Shown here: positions 1-8,598 of the stretch, piece by piece
Layout of the letters: every line of letters starts with the position of its first letter
Position numbering within the stretch: position 1 is the first letter of the stretch
Source of the DNA: JAWPMV01 sp038527215
GTDB taxonomy: Bacteria; Bacteroidota; Bacteroidia; J057
Assembly: GCA_038527215.1 (NCBI GenBank)
Contig: JBCBGC010000089.1
Coordinates: 1-33,101, forward strand
Length of the DNA stretch: 33,101 nucleotides
Direction: 5' to 3'
Made by a program: the position numbers and the translations under genes
Notes under the pieces: model-generated
Database searches by the model: none
What the model saw: only the letters and a program-made list of their open reading frames with translations
Told to the model about the DNA's origin: nothing

Positions 1-4
1 TACC

Positions 5-23
5 TCCCGGAGTGCCTCCGGGA
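5..23. repeat. Perfect 8-bp hairpin at window start
   Basis: TCCCGGAG (5-12) and CTCCGGGA (16-23) are perfect reverse complements around a 3-nt loop. The stem resembles the CTCCCGGC/GCCGGGAG hairpins of the repeat array at 22030-22443, so this could be the edge of a related element cut by the window start. It has no T-run, so I do not call it a terminator. The rest of 24-146 holds only a direct repeat of CTCTCCATTCT (33-43 and 64-74), and I see no gene there. Confidence 0.45.
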
Positions 24-146
24 CGGTCTCACCTCTCCATTCTCTCCCACATCTTCCCACAGCTCTCCATTCTGCGCATTTAGCCAATACTTTTGGCAAA
101 GTTGGGAAACATTCTGCTAATTAAAATGGAATATTGTGCTAAAAAA

Positions 147-177
147 TTTGGAATTAAGAATATTTAAGCTACATTTA
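147..177 (+). promoter_or_regulatory. Candidate Bacteroidota promoter of the dcw cluster
   Basis: TTTG at 147-150 is followed after 19 nt by TACATTTA at 170-177. This is one mismatch from the Bacteroidota -7 consensus TAnnTTTG, at the accepted spacing from the -33 TTTG. Transcription would start near 184, giving mraZ a leader of about 100 nt that contains the MraZ boxes. A 7-bp inverted repeat, CTACATT (169-175) and AATGTAG (186-192), lies over the -7 element and the predicted start site and could be an operator. The call rests on consensus matching only. Confidence 0.45.
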
Positions 178-217
178 TGTGCAAGAATGTAGGCTTTGCA
201 TTTTTTTGTAGTAGAAA

Positions 218-243
218 GTGGAAAAAAGTGGGGAAAAGTGGGA
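218..243 (+). promoter_or_regulatory. Three MraZ boxes upstream of mraZ
   Basis: GTGGA, GTGGG and GTGGG start at 218, 228 and 238, a strict 10-bp period with A-rich 5-nt spacers. Known MraZ operators are TGGGN repeats separated by 5 nt in front of mraZ, and this arrangement matches two repeats exactly and the first with one change (TGGA). All copies face the same side of the helix, as expected for a ring-shaped MraZ oligomer. The inferred role is autoregulation of the dcw cluster by the mraZ product encoded 43 bp downstream. Confidence 0.8.
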
Positions 244-285
244 AAATTTAACTAGGTTTACTGATGCAAAGTCCAGTTCACTGAA

Positions 286-753
286 ATGATCTCATTAATC
301 GGGGAATATCACTGCAAGCTAGATGCTAAGGGGCGCTTTTTGATGCCCGCTGGCCTGCGTAAGCTATTGCCCATGGATCAGCAGACGAACTTTGTGGTCA
401 ACCGCGGGATGGATAACTGCTTAATTCTCTGGCCACTATCGGTCTGGAATGAAGAATCCGCCAAGGTGATGGGACTCAACACCTATAAAGAGAAGAATCG
501 CCGCTTTCGCAGATTCTTTTTTCAGGGAGCCCGTCAGATTGCGCTCGATGGCAGTGGCCGGGTATTGTTGACCAACATGTTGACCGAATATGCCAAGCTC
601 GATAAAGAGATTGTGCTGGTAGCCCAGGGGGACAGAGTAGAAATTTGGGGCGGAGAGGTCTACAACAGCATGTTGACAGAACCGGATTTTGACATTGGGG
701 ATTTAAGTGAAGAAGTAATGGGGGAGTTCAAGGATTTTGATCCTGAAGAATAG
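286..753 (+). CDS. mraZ: Transcriptional regulator MraZ
   Basis: MraZ is the DNA-binding regulator that normally opens the dcw cluster. The 155-residue product has the usual length and two SpoVT/AbrB-type swapped-hairpin repeats. The first has GEYHCKLDAKGRFLMPAGLR near residues 6-25, and the second has ARQIALDGSGRVLL near residues 82-95. The D-x-K/S-G-R loop of each repeat is the family's DNA-contact signature. The ATG at 286 is preferred because MraZ proteins typically begin a few residues before the GEY motif. Its own binding boxes lie at 218-243, so it probably represses its own operon. The C-terminus is acidic (EEVMGEFKDFDPEE). The rsmH start lies 4 nt after the stop, so the two are cotranscribed and probably translationally coupled. 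Confidence 0.95.
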   Translation: MISLIGEYHCKLDAKGRFLMPAGLRKLLPMDQQTNFVVNRGMDNCLILWPLSVWNEESAKVMGLNTYKEKNRRFRRFFFQGARQIALDGSGRVLLTNMLTEYAKLDKEIVLVAQGDRVEIWGGEVYNSMLTEPDFDIGDLSEEVMGEFKDFDPEE

Positions 754-757
754 CGCC

Positions 758-1681
758 ATGACGCCCTACCACGTACCGGTTTTGTTAGCGGAGACCTTGG
801 ATCTCCTGGAGATAAAAGAAGATGGGGTATATGTGGATGTGACGTTTGGGGGAGGAGGGCATAGTCGCGCCTTGCTGGCGCGACTGAAGCAGGGAAAGCT
901 GATCGCCTTTGATCGCGACCCAGATGCACGAAGAAACATACCCGATGATCCCCGGATCATCTTTATCCCACAGAATTTTGCGCTCATTGAATCTGCCCTG
1001 GAAGCCAGGGATATAAAAAAAATTGACGGGTTGATCGCCGACCTGGGAATTTCTTCCCACCAGATCGACACAGCAGAGAGAGGGTTTAGCTATCGGTTTG
1101 AAGCTCAGTTGGATATGCGAATGAATCCTACGGACGGACAAACCGCTGCGGATATCCTCAACAGCTACGAAGAGCGGGATTTGGTTCACCTTTTTTCAAA
1201 ATATGGAGAGGTAAACAATGCAAAAAAGCTAGTTCGTACTGTCATAGAGGGGAGAAGAAGAGAAGAGATCAGGGAAACCAGTCAATTTGAGGGGATGATT
1301 CAGGCTTGTATTCCGCCTAAGCGTCGAGCAAAATATCTGGCGCAGGTATATCAGGCTTTACGAATCGAGGTAAACGGGGAAATGGAGGCTTTACAAAATT
1401 TGCTGTTAGCATCGGTAAAGCTGCTTAACCCGGGAGGACGAATCGCCGTGATGAGTTATCACTCGTTGGAGGATCGTTTGGTAAAACGCTTTTTCCGCAG
1501 TGGCAATTTGCTCGGCGTTCAGCACAAAGACCTATATGGTCGCTTGTTATCTCCCTGGAAGGTCATCACCCGCAAAGCCGTCATGGCAGATGAGGCAGAA
1601 GTTGAACGAAATCCGCGGGCGCGCAGTGCGCGACTGAGGGTAGCCGAAAGGCAATTGTTAAACGAAGAATTAATTGACTGA
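758..1681 (+). CDS. rsmH: 16S rRNA (cytosine-1402-N4)-methyltransferase RsmH (MraW)
   Basis: RsmH uses S-adenosylmethionine to methylate N4 of C1402 in the decoding centre of 16S rRNA. Visible motifs are the N-terminal YHVPVLLAET, the SAM-binding VDVTFGGGGHSRALL, IAFDRDPDA, IADLGISSHQID followed by RGFSYR and LDMRMN, QALRIEVNGEMEAL, and VMSYHSLEDRLVKRFF near the C-terminus. I chose ATG 758 (307 residues) over an upstream in-frame start at 737, because 737 lies inside mraZ and would add seven residues that the family lacks before the YHVPVLL motif. It is cytoplasmic and conserved as the second gene of dcw clusters. A 28-nt gap separates it from the FtsL-like gene. Confidence 0.95.
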   Translation: MTPYHVPVLLAETLDLLEIKEDGVYVDVTFGGGGHSRALLARLKQGKLIAFDRDPDARRNIPDDPRIIFIPQNFALIESALEARDIKKIDGLIADLGISSHQIDTAERGFSYRFEAQLDMRMNPTDGQTAADILNSYEERDLVHLFSKYGEVNNAKKLVRTVIEGRRREEIRETSQFEGMIQACIPPKRRAKYLAQVYQALRIEVNGEMEALQNLLLASVKLLNPGGRIAVMSYHSLEDRLVKRFFRSGNLLGVQHKDLYGRLLSPWKVITRKAVMADEAEVERNPRARSARLRVAERQLLNEELID

Positions 1682-1709
1682 TTTTCAGTCCTATACATAG
1701 GAAACACTT

Positions 1710-2069
1710 ATGGCCGCCAGAACCAACAGAAGAAGATCCAATGCTCGTGCTCAACAATCGAACGCGAAGAAGAAAGGATTGTCCATCCGCAATGTGGATG
1801 GCTACCTCCGCTTCATGATCTTTCTGACCATGATTGGGATGGCGTACATCTGGAACTCTCATATTGCGGAAAGGCAGATTGATGATATGGAAACGTATCG
1901 CCAGGAGGTAAAAGAATTAAAATCTCAATATCTGCTTGAGCAAGCGACCCTGAGTGCCGGTACGCGTTTTTCTGAGATTAAGCCAATGGCAGATACCCTG
2001 GGCCTCAAACCCCTGGGCGAGCCACCGCTTCAACTCGTAAACCATCGGAACCCTGTAGCGAACCACTGA
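1710..2069 (+). CDS. ftsL: FtsL-like cell division protein
   Basis: This is a 119-residue bitopic membrane protein in the position where ftsL always sits, between rsmH and ftsI. It has a very basic N-terminal cytoplasmic tail (RTNRRRSNARAQQSNAKKK), one membrane segment (about residues 32-49, FMIFLTMIGMAYIWNSHI), and then a heptad-like periplasmic stretch (residues about 53-80, IDDMETYRQEVKELKSQYLL) that is probably a coiled coil. FtsL in other bacteria pairs with FtsB through such coils and links FtsQ to the FtsWI synthase. Sequence conservation in this family is poor, so the call rests on topology, length and gene order. The last 25 residues are proline- and leucine-rich (LGLKPLGEPPLQLV), a common feature of Bacteroidota homologues. 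Confidence 0.85.
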   Translation: MAARTNRRRSNARAQQSNAKKKGLSIRNVDGYLRFMIFLTMIGMAYIWNSHIAERQIDDMETYRQEVKELKSQYLLEQATLSAGTRFSEIKPMADTLGLKPLGEPPLQLVNHRNPVANH

Positions 2070-2191
2070 CCTAAGAACTTTGAACCAACAATAACAAACA
2101 CACCGCCCGCTTTTCCCTTCTTCTTGTACATGATTCCAGTTTGAGGACCCGCCTCTCAAGGCAGTTCCTCATTGACGTATCCGAAAGTAAC

Positions 2192-4270
2192 ATGAGAAAG
2201 GTATCTAACAACATACTATCACGGGTATATGTCCTCTTCGGACTCTTCCTGCTCTTCGGCCTCGCGGTCGTGCTACGGGTGCTGTCACTCCAGGTGGACT
2301 ATGATGTATGGGCCCAGCGGGAAGCAGAAGAACAGATATTCTTTAAAAAGATCGTAGCTGATCGCGGAAGCATCCTGGCCGAGGATGGAACCCTGATGGC
2401 TACCAGTATCCCATTTTATAAAATGGTGCTCGATCCCACCATGATCGACACTACCCAATGGGACAACTTTGAAGACTCCCTCATGAGCCTGGCTACGCTG
2501 ATGGCTGATTATTTTGGGGGCGAAGAAAAAGACACGCTAGCCTATTATAGAAGGGTCCGCAAGGCCATGGCTGAACAGGACCGTCATATTTATTTAAGCC
2601 GCAAGAAGATCAATTTTCAGGAATTGGAAATGGTCAAGCAGTGGCCTATTCTGCGTCGTGGACGCTGGAAAGCCGGTTTTACGACCGAAAAATTTGAAAA
2701 CGAACGGCATTACCCCTTTGGACAACTGGCTCGGATTACCCTGGGACGACTGGTAAACGATACCGTAGGGATCCGGGGAATAGAAGCCTCTTTTAACCGG
2801 GAACTCAGAGGAGAGGATGGATATGTCCTGGCGCAGAAATTACCCGGAGAGGCCTACGTACCGCTGGACCAGTTTGGAGAAGCGGTAGCGGATGATGGCC
2901 TGGATGTACGTACTACCTTGGATGTAGACCTGCAGGACATTGTGGAATCAGCCCTGAAGCAAGGCGTAGAAAGGCACTTTGCTAAATATGGCGTGGCCAT
3001 CCTCATGGAAGTAGAAACCGGAGAAATCAAGGCCCTGGCCAATTATCCTGAGACCTACAATAATGCAGTGGCTACGCAGATCGAACCCGGTTCAACCTTT
3101 AAGATTGCCTCAGCAGCCGCCCTGATCGAAGACGGATTGGTTGATCTATGTGATACCATCGACACGGGCGATGGAACCATGATGTATGACGATAAGGAGA
3201 TTACCGATAATGGTCATGCCTACGGATTGATAGAATTCGAACCTGCCATCGCCCATTCATCCAATGTGGCCATCTCCAAGTTGGTGAGTGAAGAGTACGG
3301 TCCTTATCCGGATATGTATCTGGATCGCTTGCGGAGTTTTGGCTTTTACGAGCCAGCTAACAACCAACTACGGGGTGAGCCTATACCGAAGATCATCGAA
3401 CCCGGGCATCCTGAATGGAACATTGCCACGCTGCCTTCTATGTCCTATGGCTATTCGCTGCTGGTTACACCTATTCAAATGGCAGCCTTTTATAATGGCC
3501 TGGCCAATAATGGTAAGCTGATGCGGCCTTATCTGGTCAAGGAAATCCGGAACAATTCCCGGATCATCCAGACCTATGCGCCTGAGGTGGTAAATCCTGA
3601 GATGCTGAGCCAACGCACCGTTGATTTGACCAAAGAAACCATGAAAGCCGTGGTTCGCTACGGTACCGCTTCACGCCAGTTCAGAAATGTGCCTTTTCAG
3701 GTAGCTGGAAAAACCGGTACCGCCAGAAAAACTGAGAACGGTCGCTATGTAAAAAAATATCGCGCCTCTTTTGGGGGCTTTTTCCCGGCTAATCATCCTC
3801 GCTACACCCTCTATATCATGGTTGATGAGCCGGATGCAGGGGTAGCCAGTGGGGCCAAGGTAGCCGCGCCTATCTTTCGCAGGATTGCAGAAGAGGTACA
3901 CAATATGGATACCCGGGTGGCTGAGCCTCCAGTGATGATCGCCCAGAAGGAACTGCCCAAGCGAGGCACTTTTTATGCGAAAAACGCCCAGTTGGTTTAT
4001 GAAGAACTGGGGATGAAAGTAGGAGAATTAGACGAGGTGCCGTGGATGCGCCTGTATACCGATAGTGGTCAAACCTTTGTGGAGCATGTGGAGGTGGAAG
4101 AAGGCATCATTCCTGATGTGAGAGGCATGTCGGCCCGTGATGCCATGAATTTACTGGAAGGGCTAGGGGTAAAGGTATTGATCAGAGGCAAAGGGAGAGT
4201 ACGAAGACAAACCCTGCAGCCCGGCTATCGGATGGGAGAAGATGTTGCAATCACCCTTTATCTCAGTTGA
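2192..4270 (+). CDS. ftsI: Septal peptidoglycan transpeptidase FtsI (PBP3 type) with one PASTA domain
   Basis: This class B penicillin-binding protein cross-links septal peptidoglycan with FtsW. From ATG 2192 it has 692 residues. It has one membrane anchor (about residues 12-33), a PBP dimerisation domain (about 50-230), and a transpeptidase domain with the catalytic SxxK motif STFK (Ser301, Lys304), SSN at 356-358 and KTG at 507-509. The C-terminus holds one PASTA repeat (about 638-692, starting IPDVRGMSARDAMNLLEGLG). An in-frame TTG at 2141 would add 17 residues before the normal cytoplasmic tail and is less likely. The 122-nt gap after ftsL is one of the longer ones in the cluster and shows no convincing promoter. 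The stop is 5 nt upstream of the murE start. Confidence 0.95.
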   Translation: MRKVSNNILSRVYVLFGLFLLFGLAVVLRVLSLQVDYDVWAQREAEEQIFFKKIVADRGSILAEDGTLMATSIPFYKMVLDPTMIDTTQWDNFEDSLMSLATLMADYFGGEEKDTLAYYRRVRKAMAEQDRHIYLSRKKINFQELEMVKQWPILRRGRWKAGFTTEKFENERHYPFGQLARITLGRLVNDTVGIRGIEASFNRELRGEDGYVLAQKLPGEAYVPLDQFGEAVADDGLDVRTTLDVDLQDIVESALKQGVERHFAKYGVAILMEVETGEIKALANYPETYNNAVATQIEPGSTFKIASAAALIEDGLVDLCDTIDTGDGTMMYDDKEITDNGHAYGLIEFEPAIAHSSNVAISKLVSEEYGPYPDMYLDRLRSFGFYEPANNQLRGEPIPKIIEPGHPEWNIATLPSMSYGYSLLVTPIQMAAFYNGLANNGKLMRPYLVKEIRNNSRIIQTYAPEVVNPEMLSQRTVDLTKETMKAVVRYGTASRQFRNVPFQVAGKTGTARKTENGRYVKKYRASFGGFFPANHPRYTLYIMVDEPDAGVASGAKVAAPIFRRIAEEVHNMDTRVAEPPVMIAQKELPKRGTFYAKNAQLVYEELGMKVGELDEVPWMRLYTDSGQTFVEHVEVEEGIIPDVRGMSARDAMNLLEGLGVKVLIRGKGRVRRQTLQPGYRMGEDVAITLYLS

Positions 4271-4275
4271 CAGCT

Positions 4276-5724
4276 ATGAAACTCAAGACCCTTTTAACAG
4301 GAGTACCAACGCTGGAGATAAAAGGTGAGCTAGATAAAGAAATTGGGGATTTCTCCGCTGATTCAAGAGAAATAGAGAAGGGGCATTTGTTCGTCGCCCT
4401 TCCCGGAACCCAGGTAGACGGACACGCGTTCATTGACAAAGCGATTGCAAAGGGAGCTGGAGCCATCTTGTGCGAAAAGCTGCCCGCGCAACAGCCAGAA
4501 GGAGTTACCTTCATTCGGGTGGAAGTAAGCCACCGTGAATTGGCCCGCATTGCCGCCAATTTCTACGGAAACCCTGCCCAAAAGCTGAAACTGGTAGGCA
4601 TTACCGGCACGAACGGTAAGACCACCTCAGCTACCCTCTTGTATCATTTATTTACATCGCTCGGGCTTACTTCCGGACTGGTCTCAACCATCGGCAATAA
4701 AATTGGCCGTGAGTCCATTCCTGCTACCCATACCACCCCTGACCCTAAGCAACTCCATCATCTGTTTGCTCAGATGTGGGAGGCCGGCTGCGAGTATTGC
4801 TTCATGGAAGTAAGCAGTCATGCTTTGGTCCAGCATCGCGTATTCGGCATTCCCTTCCAGGTGGCCATGTTTACCAACATTACCCACGACCATCTGGATT
4901 ATCACGGGACATTCCAGGAATACATCAAGGCCAAGAAACTGCTGTTTGATCATCTGCCAACCGGGGCTACCGCCTTGATAAACGTGGATGATCGCAGAGG
5001 TAAGGTCATGGTGCAGAACACTAGGGGAAAGGTGAAAACATTTGGCTTAAAGCGCATGGCAGATTATAAGGCCCGCTTGTTGGAGAACAGTTTTGACGGA
5101 CTGTTAATGGAGATTGACGGAGAAGAAGTGTGGTTCAGATTGCACGGTAGTTTCAATGCGTATAACCTCCTCATGGTATATGGGGCCGCGCTGGAACTGG
5201 AAGAAGAAAAAGAAGATGTGCTAAAAGCCATGTCAAAGATGGGCGGCGTAGCCGGAAGATTTGAAGTGTTTCATTTCGAAGGTCAACGCATCGGGATTGT
5301 GGACTATGCCCATACCCCCGACGCCCTCAAGAATGTGCTTTCCACCATTCAGGACATCAACCAGACCCGGGGAAAAGTCATCACGGTCGTGGGCTGTGGA
5401 GGCAACCGGGACCAGGCGAAACGGCCCAAAATGGCCGCCATTGCCCTGGACTATTCCGATCAGGTTATTCTTACCTCGGACAATCCGAGGAACGAAGACC
5501 CGGAAAGTATTCTGGACATGATGTATGAAGGGGTGCCAGCCGCTTTGCGACGAAAGGTATTGAGAATCGAGAATCGAAGAGAAGCGATCCGAACGGCCAG
5601 TCAGCTTGCCCAGAACCAGGATATCATCCTGATCGCAGGCAAGGGACACGAGACTTATCAGGAGGTCAAAGGGGTGAAATACCCTTTTGATGACCGACAA
5701 GTATTGCAGGAAGCCTTCGGATAA
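4276..5724 (+). CDS. murE: UDP-MurNAc-tripeptide ligase MurE, predicted meso-diaminopimelate-adding
   Basis: MurE is a cytoplasmic ATP-dependent ligase that adds the third stem-peptide residue to UDP-MurNAc-L-Ala-D-Glu. The 482-residue product has the Mur ligase N-terminal domain, the ATP-binding loop GTNGKTT at about 111-117, EVSSHAL, the NITHDHLDYHG motif in the central domain, and VDYAHTPDAL with VVGCGGNRDQ in the C-terminal half. The DNPR motif at residues 402-405 (TSDNPRNEDP) is the established determinant for meso-diaminopimelate, as opposed to L-lysine. The Gram-negative A1-gamma stem peptide is therefore expected. ATG 4276 is preferred over a TTG at 4267 that overlaps the ftsI stop. 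Confidence 0.96.
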   Translation: MKLKTLLTGVPTLEIKGELDKEIGDFSADSREIEKGHLFVALPGTQVDGHAFIDKAIAKGAGAILCEKLPAQQPEGVTFIRVEVSHRELARIAANFYGNPAQKLKLVGITGTNGKTTSATLLYHLFTSLGLTSGLVSTIGNKIGRESIPATHTTPDPKQLHHLFAQMWEAGCEYCFMEVSSHALVQHRVFGIPFQVAMFTNITHDHLDYHGTFQEYIKAKKLLFDHLPTGATALINVDDRRGKVMVQNTRGKVKTFGLKRMADYKARLLENSFDGLLMEIDGEEVWFRLHGSFNAYNLLMVYGAALELEEEKEDVLKAMSKMGGVAGRFEVFHFEGQRIGIVDYAHTPDALKNVLSTIQDINQTRGKVITVVGCGGNRDQAKRPKMAAIALDYSDQVILTSDNPRNEDPESILDMMYEGVPAALRRKVLRIENRREAIRTASQLAQNQDIILIAGKGHETYQEVKGVKYPFDDRQVLQEAFG

Positions 5725-5815
5725 TAAGTAGAAGCAGGCAGATTTCCATCAATTGTAACGAAACAAAAACGCAGCCTTATCTTGCTCTAAGTTATTCAAT
5801 CACAATTACGCTAGC

Positions 5816-7252
5816 ATGCTTTATTACTTACTCGATTGGCTCAACGAATCTTACGCAATACCCGGCTTCGGTGTATTTCGTTTCATCACCTTTCGGGCGA
5901 TCCTTTCGATCATATTTTCGCTGATTATATCCTTGCTGATAGGCAAGAAGATCATTGACTTGTTGAGAAAGAACCTGATTGGAGAGGTGGTAAGGGACAG
6001 TAAACTCGGTCCCGATCACGCTTCAAAAGCAGGCACCCCGACTATGGGGGGCATCATCATCGTGTTGGCCATCGTCATTCCTACTTTGCTGTGGGGAGAC
6101 TTGAAAAATGGCTACGTATGGCTGGTCCTCCTGGGTACTGTCTGGATGGGCACCATTGGCTTTATCGACGATTACATCAAAGTTTTCAAAAAAGATAAAG
6201 CCGGTCTCAAAGGGAAATTCAAGGTGGTAGGACAAGTGGGGCTGGGCCTGATTGTAGGGCTGGTGATGCTGTTTCACCCCGACTTCATGGGGAGCAAATC
6301 CAACCTGACCCAGCTGAATAAAATCCGCACCAATTCCCTGCTAAGAGAAGTAGGCTTCGAGAGTGGAGACCAACTCCTAAAAGTAGATGGGAACGACTTT
6401 ACCGAGGTGCCGGATGGAGATACCTACGAAAGCATTGGCTTGTACCGGGTTGAGCGGGAAATTACCCTGAATGATACGGCTAGCCGGGACACCCAAATGG
6501 TGGTCATGGTAGCGCCCGAGCAACGCAAAATGGTTGCCGGAGCCCTCTTTGGTCCTAAGGATAAAAGTTTCGTCTACACCACAGACTTCCCCTTCTTCAA
6601 GGACTATGTCTTTGATTATTCGAAGGTGTGGATCCTGAAGAATTTCATCGATGAAGGCATCCTTGGCAGGCTGGTGTATCTGGCCATCGTCATCTTCATC
6701 ATTACCGCCGTTTCCAATGGTGTCAACCTGACAGATGGCCTGGACGGATTGGCTGCCAGTACCACGGGCATTGTGGCCGCAGGACTGGGATTGTTTGCTT
6801 ATGTGTCCGGCAACTTTGTTTTCTCCAATTATCTGAATATTAGCTACATCCCCTTGTCTGCGGAGTTGTTGATTTTTGCGACGGCCATGGTAGGGGCTTG
6901 TCTGGGATTCCTCTGGTACAACGCTTATCCCGCTCAGGTATTCATGGGAGATACGGGCAGCCTGGCCCTGGGAGGTGCCATCGGTATCCTGGCCTTAATG
7001 GTCAAAAAGGAACTCTTGATTCCGATTTTCTGCGGAATCTTTTTTGCCGAAACCCTCTCCGTCATTGCCCAGGTAACCTACTTCAAGTACACCAAACGGA
7101 AGTACGGAGAAGGAAGACGAATTTTTAAAATGGCCCCTTTGCATCACCACTACGAAAAGAGTGGCTTGCATGAGTCTAAAATTGTCGCCCGCTTTATCAT
7201 CGTAGCAGTGCTTTTGGTCCTGGTTTCATTTGCTACCCTCAAACTGAGATAG
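5816..7252 (+). CDS. mraY: Phospho-MurNAc-pentapeptide translocase MraY with a PDZ-like periplasmic insert
   Basis: MraY transfers phospho-MurNAc-pentapeptide to undecaprenyl phosphate to make lipid I. At 478 residues it is much longer than the usual 320-370, and longer than Bacteroidota homologues that I recall as a little over 400. Core motifs are intact: TPTMGG (74-79), IDDYIKVFKK (117-126), NGVNLTDGLDGLA (301-313), a further loop with FMGDTGSLALGGA, and APLHHHYE near the end. The extra length is at about 154-268, between the fourth and fifth membrane segments, on the periplasmic side. It contains LLREVGFESGDQLLKVDG (175-192), which reads like the core of a PDZ domain (GL-x-x-GD-x-I-x-x-VNG), followed by beta-strand-like ITLND and TQMVVMVAPE. 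The 91-nt gap after murE could hold an internal promoter, but none is clear. Confidence 0.95.
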   Translation: MLYYLLDWLNESYAIPGFGVFRFITFRAILSIIFSLIISLLIGKKIIDLLRKNLIGEVVRDSKLGPDHASKAGTPTMGGIIIVLAIVIPTLLWGDLKNGYVWLVLLGTVWMGTIGFIDDYIKVFKKDKAGLKGKFKVVGQVGLGLIVGLVMLFHPDFMGSKSNLTQLNKIRTNSLLREVGFESGDQLLKVDGNDFTEVPDGDTYESIGLYRVEREITLNDTASRDTQMVVMVAPEQRKMVAGALFGPKDKSFVYTTDFPFFKDYVFDYSKVWILKNFIDEGILGRLVYLAIVIFIITAVSNGVNLTDGLDGLAASTTGIVAAGLGLFAYVSGNFVFSNYLNISYIPLSAELLIFATAMVGACLGFLWYNAYPAQVFMGDTGSLALGGAIGILALMVKKELLIPIFCGIFFAETLSVIAQVTYFKYTKRKYGEGRRIFKMAPLHHHYEKSGLHESKIVARFIIVAVLLVLVSFATLKLR

Positions 7253-7254
7253 GC

Positions 7255-8586
7255 ATGAAGAAACTAGTGGTCTTAGGAGCAGGAGAAAGTGGGGTAGGCG
7301 CGGCCATCTTGGGCCAGAAAGAGGGGTTTGAGGTGTGGGTCTCTGATAAAGGAAAGATCCAGGATCGCTATAAACAGGTTCTTGAACAGCATAACATCAC
7401 CTTCGAAGAAGGTCAACATACAAAAGAAAAGTTCTTTGACGCGGAAGTGATAGTAAAAAGCCCCGGGATACCGGAAAAAGTTCCGATTATCCAGACGCTC
7501 AGAGCGCACAAGATTCCGATCATTTCGGAAATAGAATTTGCGGCTCGCTACACAGACGCACGTATTGTCGCCATTACCGGTAGTAACGGAAAAACTACCA
7601 CCACCACCTTGATCTACCACCTGCTGGCTGCGGCCGGTCTGGATGTAGGATTGGGGGGAAACATTGGCAAAAGCTTCGCCTTGCAGGTAGCGCAGGACCC
7701 TCGGGCTGCCTACGTGCTGGAGATCAGCAGCTTTCAGTTGGATGACATTGAGCGCTTTCAGCCCGAAGTGGCCCTTTTGCTCAATATCACTCCTGATCAC
7801 CTGGACCGCTATGGCTATCAGCTAGAAGCCTATGGGGCGGCCAAGATGCGGATCACCGAGAATCAGACCCCTGATCAGGTATTTATCCTGAATGGGGAAG
7901 ATGCGGAGACCCAACGGCAACTAGGTCGCCATGCTCTGAGCGCTCAGGTCAGAAAATTTGGCTTGCAAGCAGGAAAGGGAATTGACGCCTGGATCGCCGG
8001 AGATGCTTTGATGCTCAAAGGAAATCACGTAGGTGATTTTCGCCATCTCAGGCTCCTGGGACGCCACAACCAGCTCAATGTACTGGCCGCCTTACTGGCA
8101 GTACAGGCTTTTGGGGTAGACGTTTTGGAATCCGCGGTGCAAATGGCCCTCCGGCAGTTTTCTCCGATTGAACATCGGCTGGAGGAAGTAGCTGAGGTCG
8201 CTGGGGTACAGTTCATCAACGATTCCAAAGCGACCAATGTAGATGCCGTTTTTTATGCCCTGGAGGCCATGAACCGCCCCACAATTTGGATGGCAGGAGG
8301 TGTGGACAAAGGAAATGATTATACCACGCTACAGCCCTGGGTCCGGGAGAAGGTAAAAGCCATCGTGGTGCTGGGAGAGCATGATGAAAAGTTCCACAAG
8401 GATTTTTCGGTGCCAGTCTATCAGGTGGCTTCCATGCAGGAAGGCGTTTCTCAAGCGGTAAGACTAGCTGATGCAGGAGATGCGGTCTTACTCTCTCCGG
8501 CCTGTGCAAGTTTTGATCTGTTTCAAAACTATGAGGATCGGGGAAGACAGTTCAAAGCCGCGGTCAAGGAATGGGCGACAACATGA
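7255..8586 (+). CDS. murD: UDP-MurNAc-L-alanine:D-glutamate ligase MurD
   Basis: MurD adds D-glutamate to UDP-MurNAc-L-Ala in the cytoplasm. The 443-residue protein begins with the Rossmann-like LVVLGAGESGVGAAILG. The ATP-binding loop GSNGKTT lies at residues 109-115, followed by EISSFQLDD, LNITPDHLDRYG, FINDSKATNVDA and MAGGVDKGNDY. All are expected for MurD, and FINDSKATN distinguishes it from MurC, MurE and MurF. It follows mraY with only 2 nt between stop and start, so the two are surely cotranscribed. An 80-nt gap with hairpins follows before ftsW. Confidence 0.96.
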   Translation: MKKLVVLGAGESGVGAAILGQKEGFEVWVSDKGKIQDRYKQVLEQHNITFEEGQHTKEKFFDAEVIVKSPGIPEKVPIIQTLRAHKIPIISEIEFAARYTDARIVAITGSNGKTTTTTLIYHLLAAAGLDVGLGGNIGKSFALQVAQDPRAAYVLEISSFQLDDIERFQPEVALLLNITPDHLDRYGYQLEAYGAAKMRITENQTPDQVFILNGEDAETQRQLGRHALSAQVRKFGLQAGKGIDAWIAGDALMLKGNHVGDFRHLRLLGRHNQLNVLAALLAVQAFGVDVLESAVQMALRQFSPIEHRLEEVAEVAGVQFINDSKATNVDAVFYALEAMNRPTIWMAGGVDKGNDYTTLQPWVREKVKAIVVLGEHDEKFHKDFSVPVYQVASMQEGVSQAVRLADAGDAVLLSPACASFDLFQNYEDRGRQFKAAVKEWATT

Positions 8587-8598
8587 TAGAAATAAAGA

